Assembly: GCF_004364435.1 (NCBI RefSeq)
Contig: NZ_SOCT01000002.1
Location: forward strand, 186,001-250,000
Origin: Pseudomonas sp. LP_7_YM
GTDB lineage: Bacteria > Pseudomonadota > Gammaproteobacteria > Pseudomonadales > Pseudomonadaceae
Reading direction: 5' to 3'
Length of the DNA stretch: 64,000 nucleotides
Position numbers and translations under genes: made by a program. Under the pieces are notes generated by a model, which was given only the letters and a program-made list of their open reading frames with translations, was not told the DNA's origin and searched no databases. Below, in pieces: positions 50,489-64,000 of the stretch (positions are counted from its first letter, which is position 1; every line of letters starts with the position of its first letter).

Positions 50489-51835
50489 GTGTCACTGATC
50501 GCTTCCGACCACTTCCGCATCATTGTCGGCCTCGGCAAGAGCGGCATGTCCCTGGTTCGCTTCCTGGCGAACCGGGGTGTGTCGTTTGCTGTGGCCGATA
50601 CGCGGGAAAGTCCTCCGGAGCTGGCATCCTTGCGCCGTGACTACCCTCAGGTGGAAGTGCGTTGTGGCGAGCTGGATGTCGAATTCCTTTGCCGCGCCGA
50701 CGAGTTGTACGTGAGCCCCGGTCTTGCATTGGCAACCCCTGCACTGCAACAGGCCGCGGCCCGTGGCGTGAAACTGTCCGGCGATCTGGAGTTGTTCGCG
50801 CGTCACGCGAAGGCGCCCATCATTGCCATCAGCGGTTCGAACGCGAAAAGCACCGTGACCACGCTGGTTGGCGAAATGGCTGCGGCGGCTGGCAAGCGCG
50901 TTGCGGTGGGCGGCAATCTCGGGACGCCTGCGCTGGATCTGCTCAGCGATGACATCGAGCTGTATGTGATGGAGCTGTCGAGCTTCCAGTTGGAAACCAC
51001 CGATCAACTGGGCGCTGAAGTCGCTACCGTACTCAACGTCAGTGAAGACCACATGGACCGCTACAGCGGCCTGCCGGCGTATCACCTGGCCAAGCACCGG
51101 ATTTTTCGTGGCGCTCGTCAGGTGGTGGTTAATCGGCAGGACGCCCTGTCGCGTCCGTTGATTGGCGAAGGCGTACCGTGCTGGACCTTCGGCCTGAACA
51201 AACCTGATATCAATGGCTTCGGTCTGCGGGAAGAGAACGGCGAAAAATACCTGGCGTTTCAGTTCGAAAACCTGATGCCGGTCAGTGAATTGAAGATCCG
51301 TGGCGCACACAACCAGGCCAATGCTCTGGCGGCGCTGGCCCTGGGTCATGCCGCCGGTCTGCCATGGGAGCCAATGCTTGTGGCGCTGCGTGGTTTTGCC
51401 GGGCTGCCTCATCGTTGCCAGTGGGTCCGCGAGTTGGCTGACGTCAGTTATTACGATGATTCCAAAGCCACCAATGTCGGCGCTGCATTGGCAGCCGTCG
51501 AAGGCTTGGGTGCGGACATCACCGGCAAGCTGGTCCTGATTGCAGGCGGCGATGGCAAGGGCGCAGATTTCAACGCACTCAAAGCTCCTGTCACCGTCCA
51601 TTGTCGCGCCGTCGTCCTGCTGGGACGCGACGCTGAACTGCTCGCCGCGACGTTCGGCGACTCAGTACCCAAGATACGCGTCAACACATTGGAAGAAGCT
51701 GTGCAACGTGCCGCCCAATTGGCTCAGAAAGGGGATGCCGTGTTGCTGTCCCCGGCCTGCGCAAGCCTGGATATGTTCAAGAATTTCGAAGAGCGTGGAC
51801 GTCTGTTCGCTCAGGCAGTGGAGAACTTGTCATGA
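50489..51835 (+). CDS. murD: UDP-MurNAc-L-Ala:D-Glu ligase MurD
   Basis: A 448-residue Mur ligase with a GTG start six bases after mraY. GLGKSGMSLVRFLANRG near residues 12-28 is the UDP-binding start, and the P-loop is GSNAKSTVTTLVG near 113-125 (Ala replaces the common Gly before Lys). The YYDDSKATNVGAAL motif and the SPACASLDMFKNFEERG motif are clear. It overlaps ftsW by four bases. Confidence 0.97.
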   Translation: MSLIASDHFRIIVGLGKSGMSLVRFLANRGVSFAVADTRESPPELASLRRDYPQVEVRCGELDVEFLCRADELYVSPGLALATPALQQAAARGVKLSGDLELFARHAKAPIIAISGSNAKSTVTTLVGEMAAAAGKRVAVGGNLGTPALDLLSDDIELYVMELSSFQLETTDQLGAEVATVLNVSEDHMDRYSGLPAYHLAKHRIFRGARQVVVNRQDALSRPLIGEGVPCWTFGLNKPDINGFGLREENGEKYLAFQFENLMPVSELKIRGAHNQANALAALALGHAAGLPWEPMLVALRGFAGLPHRCQWVRELADVSYYDDSKATNVGAALAAVEGLGADITGKLVLIAGGDGKGADFNALKAPVTVHCRAVVLLGRDAELLAATFGDSVPKIRVNTLEEAVQRAAQLAQKGDAVLLSPACASLDMFKNFEERGRLFAQAVENLS

Positions 51836-53049
51836 TTTTTGGCGTGATCAAGCCCTATCCATCGCCGATCATCAGCGGTCGCGGCGTCGACGTTGATTTC
51901 CCGATGCTCGCCGGTTGCCTGGCCCTGCTCGGTCTGGGCTTGGTCATGATTACCTCTGCCTCGTCGGAAGTGGCTGCCGTGCAGTCGGGCAACGCGCTGT
52001 ACATGATGACCCGCCACCTGATTTATCTGGTGCTGGGCTTGGGCGCGTGCATTACCACCATGATGATCCCGGTCGCGACCTGGCAGCGTCTGGGCTGGCT
52101 GATGCTGATCGGCGCCTTCGGCCTGCTGTTTATGGTGATCGTGCCCGGCATCGGGCGCGAGGTGAACGGTTCGATGCGCTGGATTGGCTTTGGCATGTTC
52201 AACGTACAGCCTTCGGAAATTGCCAAGGTATTCGTGGTGATCTTCCTTGCCGGTTATCTGATTCGTCGTCAGCAGGAAGTGCGTGAAAGCTGGATGGGGT
52301 TCTTCAAACCCTTCATCGTGCTGCTGCCGATGGCCGGTCTGTTACTGATGGAGCCTGACTTCGGCGCCACCGTGGTAATGATGGGTTCAGCGGCCGCGAT
52401 GCTGTTTCTCGGCGGGGTTGGCCTGTTCCGTTTTTCCTTGATGGTTGCGCTGGCTGTGGGTGCGGTATTCGTGCTGGTCCAGGCGCAGCCTTACCGGATG
52501 GCCCGTCTGATTACCTTTACCGACCCGTGGTCGGATCAGTTCGGTTCGGGTTACCAGTTGACTCAGGCGCTGATTGCCTTCGGTCGCGGTGAATGGTTCG
52601 GTGTCGGTCTGGGTAACAGCGTGCAGAAGCAGTTCTATCTCCCAGAGGCGCACACTGACTTCGTGTTCTCGGTCCTGGCCGAAGAGCTGGGCGTTGTGGG
52701 CTCACTGGCGACCGTCGCCTTGTTCGTGTTCGTCAGTATCCGCGCCATGTACATCGGTATGTGGGCAGAGCGCGCCAAGCAGTTTTTCGCTGCTTACACC
52801 GCTTACGGCCTGGCTTTCCTGTGGATCGGTCAGTTTTTGATCAACATCGGCGTGAACGTCGGCCTGTTGCCGACCAAAGGGCTGACCCTGCCATTTCTCA
52901 GCTACGGCGGCAGCTCGCTGATCATCTGCTGCGCGAGTCTGGGTTTGTTGCTGCGTATCGAGTGGGAGTCGCGCAACAACATGGGCAGCGAAGAGGCCGA
53001 GTTCAACGAGAGTGATTTTGCCGAGGAGCCGACTCATGGCCGTCGGTAA
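51832..53049 (+). CDS. ftsW: FtsW, septal peptidoglycan glycosyltransferase
   Basis: A 405-residue SEDS-family membrane protein with about ten helices. The GVGLGNSVQKQFYLPEAHTDFVFSVLAEELG block and the SYGGSSLIICCASLGLLLRI helix are family hallmarks. It polymerises lipid II at the septum together with FtsI. It overlaps murD and murG. Confidence 0.97.
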   Translation: MIFGVIKPYPSPIISGRGVDVDFPMLAGCLALLGLGLVMITSASSEVAAVQSGNALYMMTRHLIYLVLGLGACITTMMIPVATWQRLGWLMLIGAFGLLFMVIVPGIGREVNGSMRWIGFGMFNVQPSEIAKVFVVIFLAGYLIRRQQEVRESWMGFFKPFIVLLPMAGLLLMEPDFGATVVMMGSAAAMLFLGGVGLFRFSLMVALAVGAVFVLVQAQPYRMARLITFTDPWSDQFGSGYQLTQALIAFGRGEWFGVGLGNSVQKQFYLPEAHTDFVFSVLAEELGVVGSLATVALFVFVSIRAMYIGMWAERAKQFFAAYTAYGLAFLWIGQFLINIGVNVGLLPTKGLTLPFLSYGGSSLIICCASLGLLLRIEWESRNNMGSEEAEFNESDFAEEPTHGRR

Positions 53050-54101
53050 TGTATTGATCATGGCGGGTGGCACCGGCGGACATGTGTTCCCGGCACTGGC
53101 TTGCGCCCACGAGTTTCAAGCGCGCGGCTACACCGTGCATTGGCTGGGTACGCCGCGCGGAATCGAAAACGATCTGGTGCCTGCGGCGGGTCTGCAATTG
53201 CATCTGATCAACGTCACGGGACTGCGCGGCAAGGGCCGTCTTTCGTTGCTCAAAGCGCCATTCATGCTGTTCAAAGCGTTATTGCAGGCGCGCCAAGTCG
53301 TCCGCGAGCTCAAACCGGTATGTGTCGTTGGTTTCGGCGGCTATGTGACCGGCCCCGGCGGTCTGGCAGCCAGGCTTGCTGGAGTGCCGTTGATCATCCA
53401 TGAGCAAAACGCTGTCGCCGGTACCGCTAATCGCAGCCTGGCCTCGTTCGCTGCCCGTGTGTGTGAAGCCTTCCCGCAGACGTTCGCTGCGTCGGCCAAG
53501 CGTCGCACCACCGGCAACCCGGTACGTGCCGAGCTGTTTTTTGAGACACCACGCCAGGCTCTGGCTGGGCGCAAACCCCGCTTGCTTGTGCTGGGTGGAA
53601 GCCTGGGTGCCGAGCCACTGAACAAATTGCTGCCTGAAGCACTGGCCCAAGTGCCAGTGGAGCTACGGCCTGAAGTGTTTCATCAGGCCGGCAGGAATCA
53701 CGATGAGGTCACCACCGAGCGCTATCGCGCCGCCGGTGTCGAGGCGCAGATTGCCCCCTTCATCAAAGACATGGCCCAGGCCTATGGCTGGGCGGATCTG
53801 GTGGTTTGCCGCGCAGGCGCGCTGACCATCAGCGAACTGGCTGCCGCTGGTCTGCCGTCATTGCTGGTGCCGCTGCCCCATGCAATCGACGACCACCAAT
53901 CGCGCAATGCCGAATATCTGGCTCGTGAAGGCGCCGCCTTCGTGATGCCGCAAGCGACAACTGGCGCTGCCGAAATGGCGGCTCGCCTGAAAGAGGTTTT
54001 GATGCAACCCGAACAATTGAAGCGCATGGCTACCACGGCCCGCCAACTGGCCAAGCCGGATGCTACCAACACTGTCGTTGATGTCTGCCTGGAGGTGGTC
54101 C

Positions 54102-54109
<8 letters not shown>
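53036..54109 (+). CDS. murG: UDP-GlcNAc:lipid I transferase MurG
   Basis: A 357-residue peripheral membrane glycosyltransferase (GT-B fold) that makes lipid II. The ATG at 53036, inside the ftsW end, has GAGGAG upstream. The [12 protein letters not shown] loop near residues 11-22 and the late [28 protein letters not shown] motif bind the substrates. The end overlaps murC by eight bases. Confidence 0.97.
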
Positions 54110-56518
<2,409 letters not shown>

Positions 56519-56521
56519 ATC

Positions 56522-57391
56522 ATGCTCGGCGCGACGGTACGTCATCAGCAATCCACGCCAAACCGCAAACCGGTGCCTCGTGGCGCCAGCCGGATGGTGG
56601 CTAAGGAGCCGTTGTCGGCGCGCATGCCCAAGCCGAACTTCGGTTTCCTGCGCAGCCTGATGTGGCCCGTGCTGCTGGTGGTATTCGGTTTTGGCACTTA
56701 CGAAGCCGCACAGCGCCTGTTGCCTTACGCCGATCGACCGATCTCACGGATCAACGTTCAGGGCGACTTGAGCTACATCAGCCAGCAGGCCGTTCAGCAG
56801 CGCATTGCGCCGTTCGTGGCGACCAGCTTCTTCAACATCGATCTGGCCGGGATGCGAACCGAGCTTGAGCAGATGCCGTGGATCGCCCATGCCGAAGTCC
56901 GCCGCGTATGGCCGGATCAGGTGGTGATTCGTCTTGAAGAACAGTTGCCGGTTGCACGATGGGGCGATGAAGCCCTGTTGAACAACCAGGGGCAGGCGTT
57001 CACTCCGCGCGAGCTGGCGAACTACGAACACCTTCCGCAGTTGTTCGGGCCTCAACGGGCTCAACAGCAGGTGATGCAGCAGTACCAGGTATTGAGCCAG
57101 ATGTTGCGCCCGCTGGGCTTCTCCATCGCTCGCCTGGAATTGCGCGAGCGAGGCAGTTGGTTCCTGACCACCGGCGCAGGCAATGCAGGCCCTGGCCTGG
57201 AACTGCTGCTGGGGCGTGACCATCTGGTGGAGAAGATGCGCCGCTTTATCGCCATCTACGAAAAAACGCTTAAAGAACAGATCACGAACATTGCGCGCGT
57301 CGACCTGCGCTACAGCAACGGCCTTGCCGTCGGTTGGCGTGAGCAGGCGTCAGCTACAACGACGGAAAAACCCGCCGTCGCGAAGAATTGA
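56522..57391 (+). CDS. ftsQ: FtsQ, divisome assembly protein
   Basis: A 289-residue bitopic protein. A basic cytoplasmic part of about 40 residues precedes a membrane helix near 45-63 ([19 protein letters not shown]). A POTRA domain starts near 78 ([20 protein letters not shown]), and the beta domain holds [28 protein letters not shown]. It recruits FtsL/FtsB and controls septal synthesis. Confidence 0.96.
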   Translation: MLGATVRHQQSTPNRKPVPRGASRMVAKEPLSARMPKPNFGFLRSLMWPVLLVVFGFGTYEAAQRLLPYADRPISRINVQGDLSYISQQAVQQRIAPFVATSFFNIDLAGMRTELEQMPWIAHAEVRRVWPDQVVIRLEEQLPVARWGDEALLNNQGQAFTPRELANYEHLPQLFGPQRAQQQVMQQYQVLSQMLRPLGFSIARLELRERGSWFLTTGAGNAGPGLELLLGRDHLVEKMRRFIAIYEKTLKEQITNIARVDLRYSNGLAVGWREQASATTTEKPAVAKN

Positions 57392-57406
57392 TAAGAGGCA
57401 GGACCC

Positions 57407-58666
57407 ATGGCAAACGTGCAAAGCGGCAAAATGATCGTCGGATTGGATATCGGCACCTCCAAGGTGGTGGCGCTGGTAGGCGAAGTCGCGGCTGATGGCA
57501 CGCTGGAAATCGTCGGTATCGGCACCCATCCCTCACGTGGCCTGAAGAAGGGCGTGGTGGTGAATATCGAGTCGACCGTGCAGTCGATCCAGCGCGCGGT
57601 CGAAGAAGCGCAGCTGATGGCCGGCTGCCGCATTCACTCGGCGTTCGTCGGTGTCGCCGGCAATCATATTCGAAGCCTGAACTCCCACGGTATCGTGGCG
57701 ATTCGTGATCGCGAAGTGAGCTCGGCTGACCTTGAGCGTGTACTCGATGCTGCTCAGGCCGTAGCAATCCCGGCTGACCAGCGCGTCTTGCACACGCTGC
57801 CGCAGGACTACGTCATCGACAATCAGGAAGGCGTTCGCGAGCCATTGGGTATGTCGGGCGTGCGTCTGGAAGCCAAGGTTCACGTAGTGACCTGCGCCGT
57901 GAATGCTGCACAGAACATCGAGAAATGCGTGCGCCGGTGCGGTCTGGAAGTGGATGACATCATTCTGGAGCAACTGGCTTCGGCATACTCGGTGCTGACC
58001 GATGATGAAAAAGAACTGGGTGTGTGCCTGGTCGACATCGGTGGCGGCACCACCGACATCGCGATCTTCACCGAAGGCGCTATTCGTCACACCGCCGTGA
58101 TCCCGATTGCCGGTGACCAGGTCACTAACGACATCGCCATGGCCCTACGTACCCCTACGCAGTACGCCGAAGAGATCAAGATCCGTTACGCCTGCGCTTT
58201 GGCAAAACTGGCCGGTGCCGGCGAAACCATCAAGGTCCCGAGCGTCGGCGACCGTCCGCCGCGTGAGCTGTCGCGTCAGGCCTTGGCCGAAGTGGTCGAG
58301 CCACGCTACGACGAACTGTTCACGCTTATTCAGGCCGAACTGCGTCGCAGTGGCTACGAAGACCTGATCCCGGCCGGCATCGTGCTGACCGGTGGTACGG
58401 CGAAAATGGAAGGCGCGGTGGAACTTGCCGAGGAAATCTTCCATATGCCGGTGCGCCTGGGCGTGCCGCACAGCATCAAGGGTTTGGCGGACGTGGTTCG
58501 CAACCCGATTTACTCCACCGGCGTCGGCCTGTTGCTGTATGGGCTGCAAAAGCAGTCTGACGGCATCTCGCTGTCCGGCCTTTCCGGCTCCGGTAGCAGT
58601 TATAGCGATGAACCGAAGGCTTCAGTGTTTGAGCGTCTCAAACGCTGGGTCCAGGGGAATTTCTAA
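57407..58666 (+). CDS. ftsA: FtsA, actin-like division protein
   Basis: A 419-residue actin-fold ATPase that tethers FtsZ to the membrane. The phosphate motifs GLDIGTSKVVALVGE (12-26) and VDIGGGTTDIAIF (about 207-219) and the adenosine motif GIVLTGGTAKMEG are clear. The C-terminal amphipathic helix VFERLKRWVQGNF would bind the membrane. It starts 15 bases after ftsQ with AGAGGCAGGA upstream. Confidence 0.97.
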   Translation: MANVQSGKMIVGLDIGTSKVVALVGEVAADGTLEIVGIGTHPSRGLKKGVVVNIESTVQSIQRAVEEAQLMAGCRIHSAFVGVAGNHIRSLNSHGIVAIRDREVSSADLERVLDAAQAVAIPADQRVLHTLPQDYVIDNQEGVREPLGMSGVRLEAKVHVVTCAVNAAQNIEKCVRRCGLEVDDIILEQLASAYSVLTDDEKELGVCLVDIGGGTTDIAIFTEGAIRHTAVIPIAGDQVTNDIAMALRTPTQYAEEIKIRYACALAKLAGAGETIKVPSVGDRPPRELSRQALAEVVEPRYDELFTLIQAELRRSGYEDLIPAGIVLTGGTAKMEGAVELAEEIFHMPVRLGVPHSIKGLADVVRNPIYSTGVGLLLYGLQKQSDGISLSGLSGSGSSYSDEPKASVFERLKRWVQGNF

Positions 58667-58729
58667 GATTCAAAAAGTGGTAGGCAGGCAACAGGCGACA
58701 TAAAACTAGAGAACTGAAGGAGAGGGAAC

Positions 58730-59920
58730 ATGTTCGAGCTCGTAGACAACATCCCACAAAGCCCGGTAATTAAAGTAATCGGCGTCGGTGGTGGCGGCGG
58801 CAACGCAGTCAACCACATGGTCAAGAGCAACATCGAAGGCGTCGAGTTCATCTGCGCCAACACCGATGCTCAAGCCCTGAAAAACATTGGCGCGCGCACC
58901 ATTCTGCAACTGGGTACCGGTGTGACCAAGGGCCTGGGTGCAGGTGCCAACCCTGAAGTCGGTCGTCAGGCCGCGCTGGAAGATCGTGAGCGCATTGCAG
59001 AAGTCCTGCAGGGCACCAACATGGTCTTCATCACCACCGGCATGGGTGGCGGTACCGGTACCGGTGCGGCGCCGATCATTGCCGAAGTGGCCAAGGAAAT
59101 GGGCATCTTGACCGTTGCGGTCGTGACGCGTCCATTCCCGTTCGAAGGTCGCAAGCGCATGCAGATCGCCGATGAAGGCATCCGCGCGCTGTCTGAAAGC
59201 GTCGACTCGTTGATCACCATTCCCAACGAGAAGCTGCTGACCATCCTGGGCAAGGACGCGAGCCTGCTGTCGGCTTTCGCCAAGGCTGACGACGTTTTGG
59301 CAGGTGCCGTCCGCGGTATTTCCGACATCATCAAGCGTCCAGGCATGATCAACGTCGACTTCGCCGACGTACGCACCGTGATGTCCGAAATGGGCATGGC
59401 GATGATGGGCACTGGCTGCGCCAGCGGTCCGAACCGTGCGCGTGAAGCCACTGAGGCTGCGATTCGCAATCCGCTGCTTGAAGACGTCAACCTGCAGGGT
59501 GCCCGCGGCATTCTGGTTAACATCACTGCCGGTCCTGACCTGTCGCTGGGTGAGTACTCGGACGTGGGTAGCATCATCGAAGCGTTCGCCTCCGAACACG
59601 CCATGGTCAAGGTCGGCACGGTTATCGATCCAGACATGCGTGACGAGTTGCACGTGACTGTGGTTGCCACCGGCCTGGGTGCAAAAATCGAGAAGCCTGT
59701 GAAGGTCATCGACAACACCATGCAGACCGCTCAGTCCGCACCAGCGCAGCAGCAAACAGTTCGTCAGGAGCAGCCATCGGTGAATTACCGTGATCTGGAC
59801 CGTCCTACCGTGATGCGCAATCAGGCACACGCTGGCGCGACAGCAGCGGCGAAGATGAACCCGCAAGATGATCTGGATTACCTGGATATTCCAGCGTTCC
59901 TGCGTCGTCAGGCTGATTGA
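58730..59920 (+). CDS. ftsZ: FtsZ, tubulin-like division GTPase
   Basis: A 396-residue GTPase that forms the Z ring. The tubulin signature GGGTGTGAAP is at residues 106-115, and the T7 loop NVDFADVRTVM lies near 207-217. A variable linker rich in Gln/Ala/Pro is followed by the conserved C-terminal peptide LDYLDIPAFLRRQAD that binds FtsA and ZipA. AGGAGAGG lies eight bases before the ATG. The 63-base gap after ftsA may hold an extra promoter. Confidence 0.98.
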   Translation: MFELVDNIPQSPVIKVIGVGGGGGNAVNHMVKSNIEGVEFICANTDAQALKNIGARTILQLGTGVTKGLGAGANPEVGRQAALEDRERIAEVLQGTNMVFITTGMGGGTGTGAAPIIAEVAKEMGILTVAVVTRPFPFEGRKRMQIADEGIRALSESVDSLITIPNEKLLTILGKDASLLSAFAKADDVLAGAVRGISDIIKRPGMINVDFADVRTVMSEMGMAMMGTGCASGPNRAREATEAAIRNPLLEDVNLQGARGILVNITAGPDLSLGEYSDVGSIIEAFASEHAMVKVGTVIDPDMRDELHVTVVATGLGAKIEKPVKVIDNTMQTAQSAPAQQQTVRQEQPSVNYRDLDRPTVMRNQAHAGATAAAKMNPQDDLDYLDIPAFLRRQAD

Positions 59921-59952
59921 TGGGTTCTATCAGGGGTATAAGGGTGATTGGT

Positions 59953-59980
59953 GTTCAGCAAAGGCGAGGTCTGCTATCAT
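59953..59980 (+). promoter_or_regulatory. Candidate lpxC promoter
   Basis: GTTCAG at 59953-59958 and TATCAT at 59975-59980 are 16 bases apart, about 50 bases before the lpxC ATG in a 112-base gap. The -35 match is weak. Confidence 0.35.
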
Positions 59981-60032
59981 CGCCGGCCTTTGTTGATACT
60001 AATTCGCGATATGCGCTGAAGCGGCCAATGCC

Positions 60033-60944
60033 ATGATTAAACAACGCACCCTGAAGAATATTATCCGTGCCACAGGTATCGGTTTGCACTCGGGGGAGAA
60101 GGTATACCTGACCCTCAAACCTGCACCTGTGAACGCTGGCATTGTGTTTTTCCGTACCGACCTCGAGCCGGTTGTCCAGATCAACGCACACGCGCTGAAT
60201 GTAGGCGACACCACGCTCTCCACGACGCTGTTCAATGGTGACGTGAAGGTCGATACGGTTGAACACTTGCTGTCGGCCATGGCTGGCCTTGGCATCGATA
60301 ACGCCTACGTTGAACTCTCTGCCTCCGAAGTTCCAATCATGGACGGCAGCGCAGGTCCCTTCGTATTCCTGATTCAATCAGCGGGCCTGGAAGAGCAGGA
60401 CGCACCGAAGAAATTCATACGCATTCTGAAAGAAGTCTGCGTTGAAGAAGACGGCAAGTCCGCCAAGTTCGTACCGTTCGAAGGTTTCAAGGTGGGTTTC
60501 GAGATCGATTTCGACCACCCGTACCTGAAGAACCGCACGCAAACGGCAAGCGTCGACTTCTCCAGCACTTCGTTCGTTAAAGAAGTGAGCCGTGCGCGTA
60601 CTTTCGGTTTCATGAAAGATATCGAGTACCTGCGCAAGCACAACCTTGCACTGGGCGGCAGCGTGGAAAACGCTATCGTCGTGGACAAGGACGGCGTGTT
60701 GAACGAAGACGGCCTGCGTTACGAGGACGAATTCGTCAAGCACAAGATTCTGGATGCTATCGGTGACCTGTATCTGCTGGGCAACAGCCTGATCGGCGAG
60801 TATCAAGGCTTCAAGTCGGGACACGGTTTGAACAATCGTCTGCTGCGTGCATTGATTGCACAGGAAGATGCTTGGGAAGTTGTGACCTTCGAAGATGCCA
60901 GTACCGCACCGATCTCGTACATGCGCCCTGTAGCGGCGGTGTAA
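60033..60944 (+). CDS. lpxC: UDP-3-O-acyl-GlcNAc deacetylase LpxC
   Basis: A 303-residue zinc deacetylase, the committed step of lipid A synthesis. Zinc ligands are His78 ([15 protein letters not shown]), His237 and Asp241 ([15 protein letters not shown]). The end of the dcw run is marked by the terminator that follows. The last residues, SYMRPVAAV, differ from the E. coli tail that FtsH recognises; Pseudomonas LpxC turnover is known to differ. Confidence 0.98.
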   Translation: MIKQRTLKNIIRATGIGLHSGEKVYLTLKPAPVNAGIVFFRTDLEPVVQINAHALNVGDTTLSTTLFNGDVKVDTVEHLLSAMAGLGIDNAYVELSASEVPIMDGSAGPFVFLIQSAGLEEQDAPKKFIRILKEVCVEEDGKSAKFVPFEGFKVGFEIDFDHPYLKNRTQTASVDFSSTSFVKEVSRARTFGFMKDIEYLRKHNLALGGSVENAIVVDKDGVLNEDGLRYEDEFVKHKILDAIGDLYLLGNSLIGEYQGFKSGHGLNNRLLRALIAQEDAWEVVTFEDASTAPISYMRPVAAV

Positions 60945-60972
60945 ATACTCTCTTCTTCTAGTTTGATTATTT

Positions 60973-60998
60973 AAGGCCACCTTCGGGTGGCCTTTTTT
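60973..60998 (+). terminator. Rho-independent terminator after lpxC
   Basis: AAGGCCACC and GGTGGCCTT pair around a TTCG tetraloop and are followed by a T run. It closes the dcw-lpxC stretch. Confidence 0.92.
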
Positions 60999-61070
60999 CA
61001 TTGTGGGCTTGGGCGCTGTGTTTGGGGGTGAGCCGCTTGTTTGGGATGCACCCACCCCAAACGCCAAAAC

Positions 61071-61535
61071 CTAGCCGTTAGGCTGCCTGTGCTTGCCATG
61101 CGCCGCCAATCGCTCCAGCGCCGCGCGCAGTTTGGGATCACTGATCCCCTCAGCCGTCTCACTGATCGTCTCCGCCGCCGCCACCGAAAGATCCCGCGAA
61201 TGACCCGCGGCACTCTGATGGACCGTTGCTGGTTGTACCTTGAGCTGCAAACGTGTCAGGTTGGAAAATTCTTTGAAAGCCACCAGTTGCCTTTGCAGGC
61301 GTTTCTGCTGATAGCGCAGGCGCGTGGCCCAATGCCCGTCGGTGACAATCAGCAATAAAGTGCCCTCGCGCCAAGACGCGACGTGGCAGTGCGCGCGCGC
61401 AGCCGGTTGCAGCTGGCTTTCCAGCAAGCGCTGCAAGTGCGCCAGTCGCTGGGCATGATTGTAGATGGCTTTGAGTGGCCGAGCCTCACGCAACAACACG
61501 GCTGGTGCGCGGGCGTGCAAGGGACGAAATGCCAT
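61071..61535 (-). CDS. dciA: DciA (DUF721), replicative helicase loader
   Basis: A 154-residue DUF721 protein. The ATG at 61535 gives MAFRPLHARAPAVLL. The conserved KH-like core holds VASWREGTLLLIVTDGHWATRLRYQQKRLQRQL near residues 50-82. DciA is the ancestral loader of the DnaB helicase in bacteria that lack DnaC, including pseudomonads. It is convergent with lpxC and divergent from secA, the usual Pseudomonas order. Confidence 0.9.
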   Translation of the reverse strand: MAFRPLHARAPAVLLREARPLKAIYNHAQRLAHLQRLLESQLQPAARAHCHVASWREGTLLLIVTDGHWATRLRYQQKRLQRQLVAFKEFSNLTRLQLKVQPATVHQSAAGHSRDLSVAAAETISETAEGISDPKLRAALERLAAHGKHRQPNG

Positions 61536-61854
61536 AAGAGTTGCCCTTCGATACAAGCCTGCGATGGTAGCAGAAATCACCGGCCGGCCTCGCAGGCATT
61601 GGACCCGGCTGGCGATATGGCGCTCTGTTTGTGAACAAATTTTAATCAAACTTCTTTCGGTGACGGGTTGAAGTCCAAGCAAACGCCCCTATTTTACTGC
61701 TGCCCCGTAACACTGCTGTGCCAGCATCGTGGAATAACGCCACTTTCCTCACCACCATTTCCGGGTAGAATGCTCGTTCGCATGCGGCCATGAGGGCTGC
61801 ACGGGCGACTCACGGGGCCGCCCTCCATCCCTATGTGTGGAAGATCCTGTCGAT
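61536..61854. other. dciA-secA divergent region
   Basis: About 319 bases without a convincing gene. A TAGAAT hexamer near 61765-61770 could be the secA -10, with no clear -35. Several short C/G-rich stems occur around 61795-61825. No SecM-like arrest peptide frame was seen. Confidence 0.4.

Positions 61855-64000
<2,146 letters not shown>

Noticed and set aside
61683..61854. Possible secM-like arrest peptide upstream of secA
   Set aside because: No open frame with a signal peptide and an arrest-type C terminus in the gap.

Overview
The window reads as core chromosome of a fluorescent pseudomonad, most likely a member of the Pseudomonas syringae group. The reasons are gene order (mla-ibaG-murA-hisGDC-algW-nif3-cysD-cysNC; zapG-hydrolase-trpS-zapE; rplM-rpsI-petABC-sspAB; dolP-diaA/gmhA-yraN-lpoA-rsmI-rnpB; the whole mraZ-to-lpxC dcw cluster; dciA; secA), the fused CysNC, the trpS C-terminal extension, and GC-rich codon use in the core genes. 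Species assignment is inference from memory of Pseudomonas genomes; no search was run.

Layout. 1-4155: the end of an Mla phospholipid-transport operon, a BolA-type protein and murA. 4322-7485: hisG, hisD, hisC. 7680-12690: the periplasmic protease AlgW (minus strand), a Nif3-like protein, and the sulfate-activation genes cysD and cysNC with a strong terminator. 12741-26338: an accessory island of about 13.6 kb between cysNC and zapG, described below. 26408-30154: zapG, an alpha/beta hydrolase, trpS, zapE. 30229-32406: a GlxA-type regulator and a Tas-like aldo/keto reductase, both minus. 32647-37567: ribosomal proteins L13 and S9, the cytochrome bc1 complex, SspA and SspB. 37751-41263 (minus): a DolP-like lipoprotein, DiaA/GmhA, YraN, LpoA; then rsmI (plus) and the RNase P RNA. 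43140-60944: mraZ, rsmH, ftsL, ftsI, murE, murF, mraY, murD, ftsW, murG, murC, ddlB, ftsQ, ftsA, ftsZ, lpxC, nearly all overlapping or closely spaced. 61071-64000: dciA (minus) and a secA gene that runs off the right edge.

The island is the part worth attention. It begins with a decayed group II intron placed directly behind the cysNC terminator. Its reverse transcriptase carries two nonsense codons, three frameshifts and a changed YADD box. A REP-like repeat and a tiny cysteine-rich lipoprotein gene follow. Then comes a visibly AT-richer type I secretion locus: an HlyB-like ABC exporter with an inactive C39-like domain, an HlyD-like adaptor, two related small lipoproteins, and a 2000-residue secreted protein. 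From its N terminus that protein combines a permuted papain-like domain (His39...Cys119), a module resembling the FrpC self-processing module with an Asp319-Pro320 bond, RTX-type glycine-rich repeats, a cadherin-like domain, a subtilase domain with Glu928 where Asp is expected, a proprotein-convertase P domain, further calcium-repeat remnants and a long unassigned tail.

Working model (inference): the protein is exported by the HlyB/HlyD pair with a housekeeping TolC, folds on calcium outside the cell, cuts itself at Asp-Pro to release or cross-link its N-terminal papain-like domain, and is kept harmless to the producer by the two lipoproteins encoded between transporter and effector. The rest of the window is ordinary housekeeping DNA. 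A few regulatory details are visible there, notably a three-fold 10-bp repeat behind the mraZ promoter that matches the MraZ operator layout.
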